Below are positions 23,261 through 30,492 of a stretch of 35,103 nt of DNA, in pieces. Positions within the stretch are counted from its first letter, which is position 1; each line of letters starts with the position of its first letter. Below the pieces are notes generated by a model. It was not told the DNA's origin and did no database searches. It saw nothing but the letters and a program-made list of their open reading frames with translations. The position numbers were made by a program, and so were the translations under genes. The stretch comes from Colimorpha_A sp045533115 (GTDB lineage: Bacteria; Bacillota; Clostridia; Oscillospirales; CAG-272): assembly GCA_045533115.1 (NCBI GenBank), contig JAZSHF010000012.1:1-35103 (forward strand). The letters are read 5' to 3'.

Positions 23261-24603
23261 AGGTTTTTTATGATTTCCTTGAAGGTATTTCCCCTGACCT
23301 CAAAATTCGGGAATGCGTCGAAGCTCGCGCAGGCGGGAGAAAGAAGAACCGTGTCGCCGTCCTTTGCCTCGTTATGTGCCGCTATGACCGCGTCCTTGAA
23401 GTCGGGCTTTTCGATGATTTTTATTGCGTTTTCGGTATAATTCTTGTGATTTATGAGCGCGTCCTTTATCTTCTGCGCGGTCACGCCCGTGAGGACTACC
23501 GTTTTTGCTTTGTTTAGAAGCACGTCGGCAAGCGGCTCGAACGGTATCTTCTTATCGTATCCGCCGCAGATGACTATGACCTTTTCCTTAAAGGAATTAA
23601 GCGCCGCGGCGCTTCTTGTAGGTGAACTGTCTATCGAGCTGTTATAGTAGCTTACGCCGTTCAGACGGCGGACAAGCTCGATTCGATGCTCCACTCCGCC
23701 GAAGGTCTTTGCGATCTTTTCAAACACCGCGTCGTCGACGATACCGTTGAGGGCACAGATTATTCCGCAGTAGTTTTCGATATTGTGCTTACCGGGGATG
23801 AGGATATCGTCTGTTTTCAGCACTTCTCTGCCCTGTACTGTGATCTTTCCGTTTTCTACCCTTGCGTAGCCATTTAAGAAATAACGGACTTCAACGCCCT
23901 CGGGCGCGTCAGAGCCGAGGTTTTTCGTGACCTCGTTTATGCCGTTCAGCACAAGAACCGAGCCTGGCTTTGCGTTCATGTATATGTTTTTCTTCGCCTC
24001 GACGTATTCCTCCATACCCTTGTGGTAATCGAGGTGGTTCGGCGAGAGGTTTGTAATGAGCGAGATATCGGGTGAATGCTTCATCGTATGAAGCTGGAAG
24101 GACGACAGCTCGACGACTGCAAAGCAGGTTTCGTCCATATTTTTGACCTCGGGAAGAAGCGGCTTTCCTATGTTCCCGCCGACAAACACCTTATCTATTC
24201 CGTACTGCTCGCAAAGGCATTTATAGATAAGCGTCGTTGACGTCGTTTTACCGTCAGAGCCGGTGACACCGATTATTTTGCAAGGGCAGTCCTCAAAAAA
24301 CTGCTCCATTTCGCTCGTCAGGATAGCGCCCTTTTCGACTGCCGCAGAAATCTCGGGCAGGTCGTAGCGGAGCCCCGGGGCTTTGAAGATAATATCCGCG
24401 TCGATATTCGATAAATATCCCTCTCCGCAAACGAAATTCACGCCTTGATCTTTATATTCCTTGAGCGCTTCGGGGAGGTTGTCAAATTCCTTTTTATCCC
24501 TTGCGGTAACGATAGCACCGCGCGAAAGAAGCCACGGGATAAGGGGTGTATTCGAGATTCCGAGTCCTATTACAGTAACCTTTTTGCCGTTAAAGTTCTT
24601 CAT
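23257..24603 (-). CDS. murD: UDP-N-acetylmuramoylalanine--D-glutamate ligase
   Basis: Adds D-Glu to UDP-MurNAc-L-Ala in peptidoglycan precursor synthesis, in the cytosol. 448 residues: a Rossmann N-terminal domain (VTVIGLGISNTPLIPWLLSRGA), the ATP loop GVTGSDGKTTSTTLI, central motifs VVELSSFQL and NLSPNHLDYHKGMEEYVEAKK, then the C-terminal domain with EHRIELVRRLNGVSYYNSSID and VVLSPACASFDAFPNFEVRG-type ending. It is isolated from other mur/fts genes and instead lies between a cysteine desulfurase and nnrD. Confidence 0.95.
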   Translation of the reverse strand: MKNFNGKKVTVIGLGISNTPLIPWLLSRGAIVTARDKKEFDNLPEALKEYKDQGVNFVCGEGYLSNIDADIIFKAPGLRYDLPEISAAVEKGAILTSEMEQFFEDCPCKIIGVTGSDGKTTSTTLIYKCLCEQYGIDKVFVGGNIGKPLLPEVKNMDETCFAVVELSSFQLHTMKHSPDISLITNLSPNHLDYHKGMEEYVEAKKNIYMNAKPGSVLVLNGINEVTKNLGSDAPEGVEVRYFLNGYARVENGKITVQGREVLKTDDILIPGKHNIENYCGIICALNGIVDDAVFEKIAKTFGGVEHRIELVRRLNGVSYYNSSIDSSPTRSAAALNSFKEKVIVICGGYDKKIPFEPLADVLLNKAKTVVLTGVTAQKIKDALINHKNYTENAIKIIEKPDFKDAVIAAHNEAKDGDTVLLSPACASFDAFPNFEVRGNTFKEIIKNL

Positions 24604-24604
24604 A

Positions 24605-25768
24605 TTATCTCTTTCTTACAAGCTTACTCAGTGTTTCGTTCAAGCTCTTCGCGAAAATTTCGATTTCGGAAGCCGTGTTTTCGGGAGAAATGCTGACGCG
24701 GACGGTCGAATCCGCCTTGTCGGGCGTATGGCCAAACGCCGTCAGCACCGTGCTCGTTTTAAGCTTCTTCGACGAGCAGGCGGAGCCTGCGGAAATATAT
24801 ATCCCCTCCGCCGACAGCGCACGGACGAGAACCTCGCTCTTAACGCCGTCTGCCGTCAAGCTGATTATATGCGGCAGATATTCGCCATTTGGCACGTTAA
24901 CGTTAACTCCTTCGGGAAGACGCGACACGAGCTTTTCGCGCAGAGAAGATACGTATTCGTAATTTTCGTTTATACTATTCTTATGCTCCGATATTGCCGT
25001 AGAGAACGCCGCAATTCCGGGAAGATTCTCGGTTCCCGAACGAAGTCCCTGCTCCTGACCGCCGCCGAATATTACGGGGCTTATCTGCTTTTTCGTCAGA
25101 AGCGTATTTTCGCATATAAGCGCTCCCACGCCCTTCGGTGCGCCTATCTTATGTGCGCTTACCGTCATAAGGTCGCATCCGAGCTTTGAAATATTTATCG
25201 GAAGCTTCATATACGCCTGGATCGCGTCGCAGTGCGTAAGCGCGTTCGGACAGCGTTTTTTTACTTCGGCAAAGATATTTTTAACGTCGTAAAGCGCGCC
25301 AGTTTCGTTATTTACGAGCATAATAGAGACAAGCACCGTTTCGGGGGTAAGAGCAGAGATCAACTCGTTGATATCTATTACTCCGCCCTTAGTCGAAAGG
25401 CGGACGACGTCGGCACCGTTTTTCTCGGCCTCCGCTATCGGCGAAAGAACCGCAGGATGCTCGCTGTCCGTCGTTATTATTTTCGGCTTGAAGCGGTAAT
25501 TTTTAGCGTTTAACACGCCCGAAATTGCCATATTGTCCGCCTCTGTACCGCTTCCCGTGAAGAAAACGGTGTAATTACCGCGCGGACGAACTCCGAGCGA
25601 TGAGAGGACTGCCTGTCTTGCTTCCGCAAGGATATTCTGTGCCGCCACGCCCTTGCCGTGTACCGACGAGGGGTTGCCGTATTCCTCGGTCATTGCCTTA
25701 TACGCCGCGTCTGCCGCGCTTTTCAGCACGCGCGTTGTCGCACTGTTGTCAAAATAAATCTCGTTCAT
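24605..25768 (-). CDS. Cysteine desulfurase (NifS/IscS family)
   Basis: A PLP enzyme of 387 residues that takes sulfur from cysteine for Fe-S clusters or thio-modified tRNA. FDNSATTRVLKSA, GNPSSVHGKG, FTGSGTEADNMAI, the PLP-lysine loop SAHKIGAPKGVGAL, and the active-site loop SAGSACSSKKLKTS (Cys acceptor) are all present. The Cys loop matches the IscS-like or short-loop NifS group. There is no adjacent iscU or mnmA; it sits with murD, nnrD and yfcE, so its sulfur acceptor is not shown by context. Its ATG is one base past the stop of nothing else: the upstream lipoprotein stop and this operon partner overlap as TAATG at 25768. Confidence 0.92.
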   Translation of the reverse strand: MNEIYFDNSATTRVLKSAADAAYKAMTEEYGNPSSVHGKGVAAQNILAEARQAVLSSLGVRPRGNYTVFFTGSGTEADNMAISGVLNAKNYRFKPKIITTDSEHPAVLSPIAEAEKNGADVVRLSTKGGVIDINELISALTPETVLVSIMLVNNETGALYDVKNIFAEVKKRCPNALTHCDAIQAYMKLPINISKLGCDLMTVSAHKIGAPKGVGALICENTLLTKKQISPVIFGGGQEQGLRSGTENLPGIAAFSTAISEHKNSINENYEYVSSLREKLVSRLPEGVNVNVPNGEYLPHIISLTADGVKSEVLVRALSAEGIYISAGSACSSKKLKTSTVLTAFGHTPDKADSTVRVSISPENTASEIEIFAKSLNETLSKLVRKR

Positions 25769-26349
25769 TATTTGATCTCGATATATCCTGCGATCTTGAG
25801 GACGGTATCAAGGTGTTTATCAAAAAGCTCCGCCTTTGCCGTGTAGGTAAGAAGATATACAGTTTCGCCCTTGATAACGACTATCTGCATAAACTTATAC
25901 TCTGCTCCCGTTACCGTTGCGGTATAGGTATATTTCTTCGCCGCAAGCTTTGAAACGAGCATATTCGCGCCGTTTCCGTTTTCGTCGTACTTCATATCGG
26001 GGAAGGTCCTCACAAATTCCGCACTGTAATAGTCCCAGAATTTGTCAAGCGTGCTTTTTTCCCCCGTTTCACCGTCGGTGCTTTCGGAATTAAGCTTCGA
26101 CCCGTCAAGCTCGAAGCTCATAAACGAGATATTGGTCGTGTCTGTTTTCGACACTCTCGCCGTCGTTACTCCCGTCGACATATCGACCACCCAGCCCTCG
26201 GGAACGTAGAGGATGTGGTCAGCCTTTTTACTCGACGCTCTCTTGTAGCCTGCGGGAACGAAGTCGTCCTTATCTCCGCAGGATACTGCGCTGACGCACA
26301 GTATGATAGCAAAAAGAGCGATAATTACCTTTTTAATTGTCTTTTTCAT
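25768..26349 (-). CDS. Lipoprotein, PsbP/DcrB-like fold suspected
   Basis: 193 residues. The signal peptide MKKTIKKVIIALFAIILCVSAVSC gives a lipidated Cys about 24. The mature part has YKRASSKKADHILYVPEGWVV and a C-terminal sheet (YTYTATVTGAEYKFMQIVVIKGETVYLLTYTA, then a final helix LDTVLKIAGYIEI). This resembles the PsbP/DcrB/Mog1-like fold of small exported proteins, judged only by pattern. It is the first gene of the operon, driven by a near-perfect promoter, and the next gene starts on its stop codon. Confidence 0.78.
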   Translation of the reverse strand: MKKTIKKVIIALFAIILCVSAVSCGDKDDFVPAGYKRASSKKADHILYVPEGWVVDMSTGVTTARVSKTDTTNISFMSFELDGSKLNSESTDGETGEKSTLDKFWDYYSAEFVRTFPDMKYDENGNGANMLVSKLAAKKYTYTATVTGAEYKFMQIVVIKGETVYLLTYTAKAELFDKHLDTVLKIAGYIEIK

Positions 26350-26387
26350 TTTATGAGGTCTCCGTTAAGTATAGTAATATATCTTAC

Positions 26388-26416
26388 ATTATACTACCCC
26401 TTTTCACTCTTGTCAA
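26388..26416 (-). promoter_or_regulatory. Strong promoter of the lipoprotein-desulfurase-murD-nnrD-yfcE operon
   Basis: Minus strand TTGACA (26411-26416), 17 bases, TATAAT (26388-26393): both hexamers match the consensus. Divergent to the G3E promoter 36 bases away. Confidence 0.8.
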
Positions 26417-26452
26417 TCGAAGAACAAAAATGTAACAAATTTTCTTTATCGC

Positions 26453-26481
26453 TTGAAGTTGCATTCAAAAGGTGATATAAT
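26453..26481 (+). promoter_or_regulatory. Promoter of the G3E GTPase pair
   Basis: TTGAAG (26453-26458), 17 bases, extended -10 TGATATAAT (TATAAT 26476-26481). I see no convincing Zur box nearby. Confidence 0.65.
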
Positions 26482-26513
26482 AGTCTATCGGAAATATTTT
26501 TTGGAGGCAAATT

Positions 26514-27620
26514 ATGACAAAGGTAGATATATATTCGGGCTTTCTCGGCGCGGGCAAGACCACGCTTATTAAGAAGCTCATAAAGGAAGCATATTCGGGC
26601 GAGAAGATCGTTCTTATCGAAAACGAATTCGGTCAGTTCGGTATCGACGGCGGATTTCTTAAGGAAGCAGGAATTGAGATAACCGAGATGAACTCGGGCT
26701 GTATCTGCTGCTCGCTCGTCGGTGATTTCGGTCAGGCGCTGAAGAAGGTAGCTGAGGAATTTTCTCCCGACAGGATAGTTATCGAGCCGTCGGGTGTCGG
26801 TAAGCTCTCCGACGTTATAAATGCTGTCGAGGGCGCGGGAGTCCCCGAGCTTTCCCTCTCGGCTGTTTGCACCGTTATCGACGCGATGAAATGTAAAATG
26901 TATATGAAGAATTTTGCGGAATTTTACCGCAATCAGATAGAGCACGCTTCGGCTATCGTGCTTTCGCGTACCGACGGCATCCGCGAGGACAAGCTGAAGG
27001 AATGTATCGAGATAATCAGAGGCGCAAACGAGCACGCGCCGATAGTTACGACTTCCTGGGATCAGCTTGACGGCAAGGCGATTCTTTCCGCCGCTGAGAG
27101 CAAGGACACCCTTGAAGAGCGTTTGCACGAGCTTATGCACGAGCATCACCATCACCGTCATCATGATCATGATCATGAATGTGACGATCCCGAATGTGAG
27201 TGTCACGAGCACCATCATCACCATCACGATGATGATTGTGACTGCGGTTGCCACGAGCACGAGCACCATCATCACGAATGTGACGATCCCGAGTGTGAGT
27301 GTCACGGACATCACCATCACGACCATCACGGTCATCATCACGCCGACGACGTGTTTACGAGCTGGGGCGTCGAGACTGCCGATAAGTTCACCCTATCGGC
27401 TATCGAGGACTGCCTCGACGAGCTTATGACGGGCAAGTTCGGAATGGTTCTTCGCGCAAAGGGTATCGTTATGGCTGAAGACGGACAGTGGATACATTTT
27501 GACTATGTTCCGGGCGAAAAGAGCGTTCGTTACGGCGTGTCCGACATTACGGGCAAGCTCTGCGTAATCGGAACGGGGCTTGATAAGCACGGTCTTCACC
27601 ATCTTTTTGAAAGAGGTTAA
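26514..27620 (+). CDS. G3E (CobW/YciC-type) GTPase with a His/Cys-rich metal-binding insert
   Basis: 368 residues. P-loop GFLGAGKTT (residues 9-17), ENEFGQFGIDGG, the metal motif GCICC at about 62-66, IEPSGVGKL (Walker B region) and SRTDGI (variant NKxD) mark the COG0523 family of metal chaperone GTPases. Between the GTPase and C-terminal domains lies an insert of about 80 residues (208-285) made almost only of His, Asp, Glu and Cys, containing ECDDPECECH twice. The final domain (TADKFTLSAIEDCLDELMTG...) is the usual CobW_C. Probably a zinc or nickel chaperone or store. GGAGG lies 6 bases before the ATG; the second G3E gene follows by 2 bases. Confidence 0.9.
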   Translation: MTKVDIYSGFLGAGKTTLIKKLIKEAYSGEKIVLIENEFGQFGIDGGFLKEAGIEITEMNSGCICCSLVGDFGQALKKVAEEFSPDRIVIEPSGVGKLSDVINAVEGAGVPELSLSAVCTVIDAMKCKMYMKNFAEFYRNQIEHASAIVLSRTDGIREDKLKECIEIIRGANEHAPIVTTSWDQLDGKAILSAAESKDTLEERLHELMHEHHHHRHHDHDHECDDPECECHEHHHHHHDDDCDCGCHEHEHHHHECDDPECECHGHHHHDHHGHHHADDVFTSWGVETADKFTLSAIEDCLDELMTGKFGMVLRAKGIVMAEDGQWIHFDYVPGEKSVRYGVSDITGKLCVIGTGLDKHGLHHLFERG

Positions 27621-27622
27621 TT

Positions 27623-28573
27623 ATGTTCGCAACCGAGTATCCCGTATATCTTTTTACAGGCTTTCTTGAATCGGGAAAGACCTCGTTTATAAACGAAACG
27701 CTTTCCGACCCGAAGTTCTATAAGGACGGTGACAGGACTCTTTTGCTTCTTTGCGAGGAAGGTGAGGTTGAGCCCGATCCTTCGGTTTTCGCTTTTCCCG
27801 ACGTATTCGTTGAGATTATCGACGACAAGAGCCGACTTAATCCCGACAAGCTCGAGGCGCTCCGCCGCAAGCACAAGGCGACGCGCATTCTCCTTGAATA
27901 CAACGGAATGTGGCTTGTAAGCGATCTTTTTGCGTCGGTTCCGAGAAGCTGGATAATTTATCAGATAATGAATTTCTTTGATGCAAACACGGTCGAGCTT
28001 TATAACGCCAATATGCGAAATCTCGTCGTTGACAAGCTTTCGTTCTGCGAGCTTACCGTCTTTAACCGCTGCTCGCCAGAGACAGATACCGACGCGCTTC
28101 ACAAGCTCGTTCGCGGTGTATCGCGCCGCACCGATATTATTTACGAAAGCGCCGACGGCTCCTTCGTTTTCGATGATACCCAGGATCCCCTGCCCTTCGA
28201 CGTAAACGCTGACGTAATTGAGATCGCCGACCGCGATTACGCGCTCTGGTATCGTGACCTCGCCGACAGTATGGAAAGCTACGACACGAAGAAGGTCACC
28301 TTCATCGGTCAGGCGACGAAAAACGACAAGCTGAAGCCCGACGAATTCGTGATCGGCAGGCAGATAATGACCTGCTGTGCCGACGATATTACCTATTCGG
28401 GACTTCTCTGCGAAAACGGCGGAAAGGACATCGAAAAGGGTCAGTGGTACAGAATTAACGCTCATATTTCGGTCAAGCATTGCCCGCTTTACGGCAAGGT
28501 CGGTCCCGTCCTTGTCGGCGTAAAAGCCGAAAAGTGCGAGGCACCTGAGGAGATCGTAACTACGTTTTATTAA
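27623..28573 (+). CDS. Second G3E-like GTPase, apparently fused to a YcgQ (TIGR03943/DUF1980)-like C-terminal domain
   Basis: 316 residues. N-terminal P-loop TGFLESGKTSFI (12-23) is followed by LLLLCEEGEVEP, where the family's CxCC motif would be expected near by and is not seen, and by LLEYNGMW in place of ExSG. After about residue 200 the sequence (VTFIGQATKND, EFVIGRQIMTCCADDITYSG, GQWYRINAHIS, VLVGVKAEKCEAPEE) resembles the C-terminal OB-like domain of YcgQ, the partner of a predicted metal permease. The fusion is inferred from recognised pattern, not alignment. Cotranscribed with and 2 bases after the His-rich G3E gene. No permease gene (YcgR) lies in the window. Confidence 0.8.
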   Translation: MFATEYPVYLFTGFLESGKTSFINETLSDPKFYKDGDRTLLLLCEEGEVEPDPSVFAFPDVFVEIIDDKSRLNPDKLEALRRKHKATRILLEYNGMWLVSDLFASVPRSWIIYQIMNFFDANTVELYNANMRNLVVDKLSFCELTVFNRCSPETDTDALHKLVRGVSRRTDIIYESADGSFVFDDTQDPLPFDVNADVIEIADRDYALWYRDLADSMESYDTKKVTFIGQATKNDKLKPDEFVIGRQIMTCCADDITYSGLLCENGGKDIEKGQWYRINAHISVKHCPLYGKVGPVLVGVKAEKCEAPEEIVTTFY

Positions 28574-28633
28574 AGGAAAAACCGCTACTCAGTTATGCAC
28601 AAGTCCGTCAAAAACGGATAATTGAAAAAACAC

Positions 28634-28675
28634 CCTCCTATGGCAGAATACAGATATCTGCCATAGGAGGAATTT
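28634..28675 (+). terminator. 14-bp perfect hairpin, terminator of the G3E operon overlapping an IS ribosome site
   Basis: CCTCCTATGGCAGA (28634-28647) and TCTGCCATAGGAGG (28657-28670) form a perfect stem, then AATTTTT. The right arm contains the TAGGAGG ribosome site of the transposase remnant that starts at 28678, so the same stem can terminate transcription and hide that site. Confidence 0.7.
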
Positions 28676-28677
28676 TT

Positions 28678-28803
28678 ATGCCCAGACAATACCGTCACAC
28701 AGAACAATATGCAGAGGAGCTGCCGCAATTAAAATCAGAAGGAGAAACAAGGGCGGCGATAGGGTTGTCAACAATGTCCAAAATATGGGTGAAAAATTGT
28801 TGA
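28678..28803 (+). pseudogene. IS3-family OrfA transposase remnant
   Basis: 42 codons starting MPRQYRHTEQYAEEL then PQLKSEGETRAAIG before diverging to a stop. The start is typical of IS3/IS150-type OrfA proteins, which normally continue into a helix-turn-helix; here that part is lost, so only the first 28-30 codons remain. No OrfB or terminal repeats are visible. It marks a past insertion between the G3E operon and the DUF4091 gene. Confidence 0.6.
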
Positions 28804-28832
28804 TGTTGACACTGAAATTCGCTCAAAATTTC

Positions 28833-28861
28833 TTGACAAATTATAACTATTGTGATAGAAT
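28833..28861 (+). promoter_or_regulatory. Promoter of the cytosolic DUF4091 gene
   Basis: TTGACA (28833-28838), 17 bases, extended -10 TGATAGAAT (TAGAAT 28856-28861). Confidence 0.75.
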
Positions 28862-28867
28862 TTGTCC

Positions 28868-28983
28868 GAAGACAGCTTTTGTGCGGCGTGTACGCGCATA
28901 CGTGTTTTGCGGTGTCCGATTTGCATATAAATGTCTTCAAAAAAGTGATGCTGCAAGCACGCAATACTATGATTTTTATCATA
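28868..28983 (+). promoter_or_regulatory. Structured 5' leader of the cytosolic DUF4091 gene
   Basis: About 127 bases separate the promoter and the ATG. GAAGACA (28868-28874) pairs with TGTCTTC (28932-28938), which is followed by AAAAAA, enclosing about 57 bases with GTGCGGCGTG/CGCGCATACG-type self-complementarity. A second stem, TATGAT-TTTT-ATCATA (28968-28983), abuts the AAGGAG ribosome site. No known riboswitch class is recognised. Confidence 0.45.
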
Positions 28984-28995
28984 AGGAGAAAAATT

Positions 28996-30453
28996 ATGAA
29001 GACTTGGATGACTTACGGCTACGATAAGATCGTAACGGACATGCCCGCACCGTCGGAGCTCAAGAAGAGCTTTTCGCTCTCTCTTACGAAGGGCGGAAAG
29101 GAAACCTGTCAGTTCGTTGTAAACAGTGACACCGATACTGCTATTTCTGTAAAGCCTGCTACTCCCGGCGTAAAGTGTAACGTTTATTATATGCCGTACA
29201 CCGTTACCATAGATGGTCATCAGCACACCGACCCGATCATCCCCTATAACGGCGAGACCGTAGAGGTTAAGGCGGGAATTTCGCTCCCCTTCTTCCTCGA
29301 ATTTGAATCCGTGGAGGCAGGCGACTATGCCGCATCCTTTGAGATCTCGGAAAACGGAAGCGTTGAGATTCTTACTGTTGCGCTTCACGTTTGGAATTTT
29401 GCTCTCCCTACCGAGAAGGCGTTTGCTACCGCTTGTGGAATCAACATTAATAACGTTAAAAAATACGATCAGTCCCCCGACGTTTATAAGACGTATTACG
29501 AGTTCTTCGTTGAAAACGGCTTGAGCCCTCATAAGCTCCCCTACGATTTCCTCGACGACAGAGCCGACGAATATATGTCCGATCCCCGCGTAACGTCGTT
29601 CGTGCTTCCTCATGATGAAGACGAAAGAGTTATCGCGTGCACAGCAAAGATCAGAAGCAACCCCGATTGGCACAAGAAGGCACTCTTCTATTCGATCGAC
29701 GAGCCGCATACTTATGAGCTTATTGAATCCTTCAAGCAGAAGGTTACCCATCTTCGTTCGCTCGCTCCCGATATTCCATCGATCGTTCCTATATTTACCA
29801 ACCTTCAGATGGGCGAGGGCAAGGACCAGTTCGAGGAAATGCTCCCCTATCTTGACATGCACTGCCCGAAGCTCTGCTTCTGGGATGACGACAGATCCTA
29901 CGGCCGCTTCCTCGACTATACTCCCGAAAAGACATTTAAGGAAAGAATAGACGAGGTTATAGACGGCGGTCAGCGCGTTTGGTCTTACGTTTGTAACTCT
30001 CCGAACACCCCCTACTCTCAGCTTTATATTGATACCGACGGTCTTATGCAGCGTCTTCTTATCTGGCAGCATTACCAGAGAAGAATAGTCGGCTTCCTTT
30101 ACTGGGGTGTTACCTACTGGGTTGAAGACGACGGCAAGTCTCCCTGGACCGAGCCGTGGACCGGAATGCTCGGCGAGTTCCGCCAGCCGATTTACGGCTG
30201 CGGATACCTCGTATATCCCGGACAGCCCGTTGGAATCGACGGCCCCGTTGCAACACAGCGTCTTAAGATACTTCGCGACGGTCTTGACGACGCAGAGCTT
30301 CTTTATATGGCTGATAAGGTTCTCGGCCGTGAGTGGGTAATGGAAAGAGTAAACGAGGCAACTCCTACGCTTACTTCTTACACCACCTACGAACGTTTCG
30401 CAGAAATCAGAAAAGAAATCGGTGACGCTGTCGACGCGGCACTCAATAAGTAA
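28996..30453 (+). CDS. DUF4091 (glycoside hydrolase 123-like) protein without signal peptide
   Basis: 485 residues starting MKTWMTYGYDKIVTDM, with no signal peptide or membrane segment, so it should act in the cytosol. It has the same beta-sandwich plus barrel layout as the lipoprotein at 7301: FYSIDEPH carries the acid pair, then CPKLCFWDD, VWSYVCNSP, GFLYWGVTYW and YGCGYLVYPG. A downstream enzyme for internalised amino-sugar glycans would fit, but that is inference. AAGGAG sits 7 bases before ATG 28996. The frame is open further upstream but the leader there is outside any ribosome site. Single gene: promoter at 28833, terminator at 30457. Confidence 0.85.
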   Translation: MKTWMTYGYDKIVTDMPAPSELKKSFSLSLTKGGKETCQFVVNSDTDTAISVKPATPGVKCNVYYMPYTVTIDGHQHTDPIIPYNGETVEVKAGISLPFFLEFESVEAGDYAASFEISENGSVEILTVALHVWNFALPTEKAFATACGININNVKKYDQSPDVYKTYYEFFVENGLSPHKLPYDFLDDRADEYMSDPRVTSFVLPHDEDERVIACTAKIRSNPDWHKKALFYSIDEPHTYELIESFKQKVTHLRSLAPDIPSIVPIFTNLQMGEGKDQFEEMLPYLDMHCPKLCFWDDDRSYGRFLDYTPEKTFKERIDEVIDGGQRVWSYVCNSPNTPYSQLYIDTDGLMQRLLIWQHYQRRIVGFLYWGVTYWVEDDGKSPWTEPWTGMLGEFRQPIYGCGYLVYPGQPVGIDGPVATQRLKILRDGLDDAELLYMADKVLGREWVMERVNEATPTLTSYTTYERFAEIRKEIGDAVDAALNK

Positions 30454-30456
30454 AAG

Positions 30457-30492
30457 AAACTCTCCAAGCGAATTTCGCTTGGAGAGTTTTTG
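30457..30492. terminator. Bidirectional terminator
   Basis: AAACTCTCCAAGCG (30457-30470) pairs perfectly with CGCTTGGAGAGTTT (30476-30489), followed by T residues. Serves the DUF4091 gene and the convergent lipoprotein gene. Confidence 0.85.

Noticed and set aside
26400..26513. Zur box before the G3E GTPase pair
   Set aside because: I looked for the AT-rich Zur palindrome expected for zinc-regulated COG0523 genes and found no convincing dyad, so zinc control is not claimed.
26394..27341. 315-codon minus-strand ORF starting with a Met/Val/Thr-rich stretch
   Set aside because: It is the reverse reading of the His-codon run in the G3E GTPase gene; there is no ribosome site.
28768..30072. 434-codon minus-strand ORF
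   Set aside because: Antisense to the DUF4091 gene and running across its promoter and leader.
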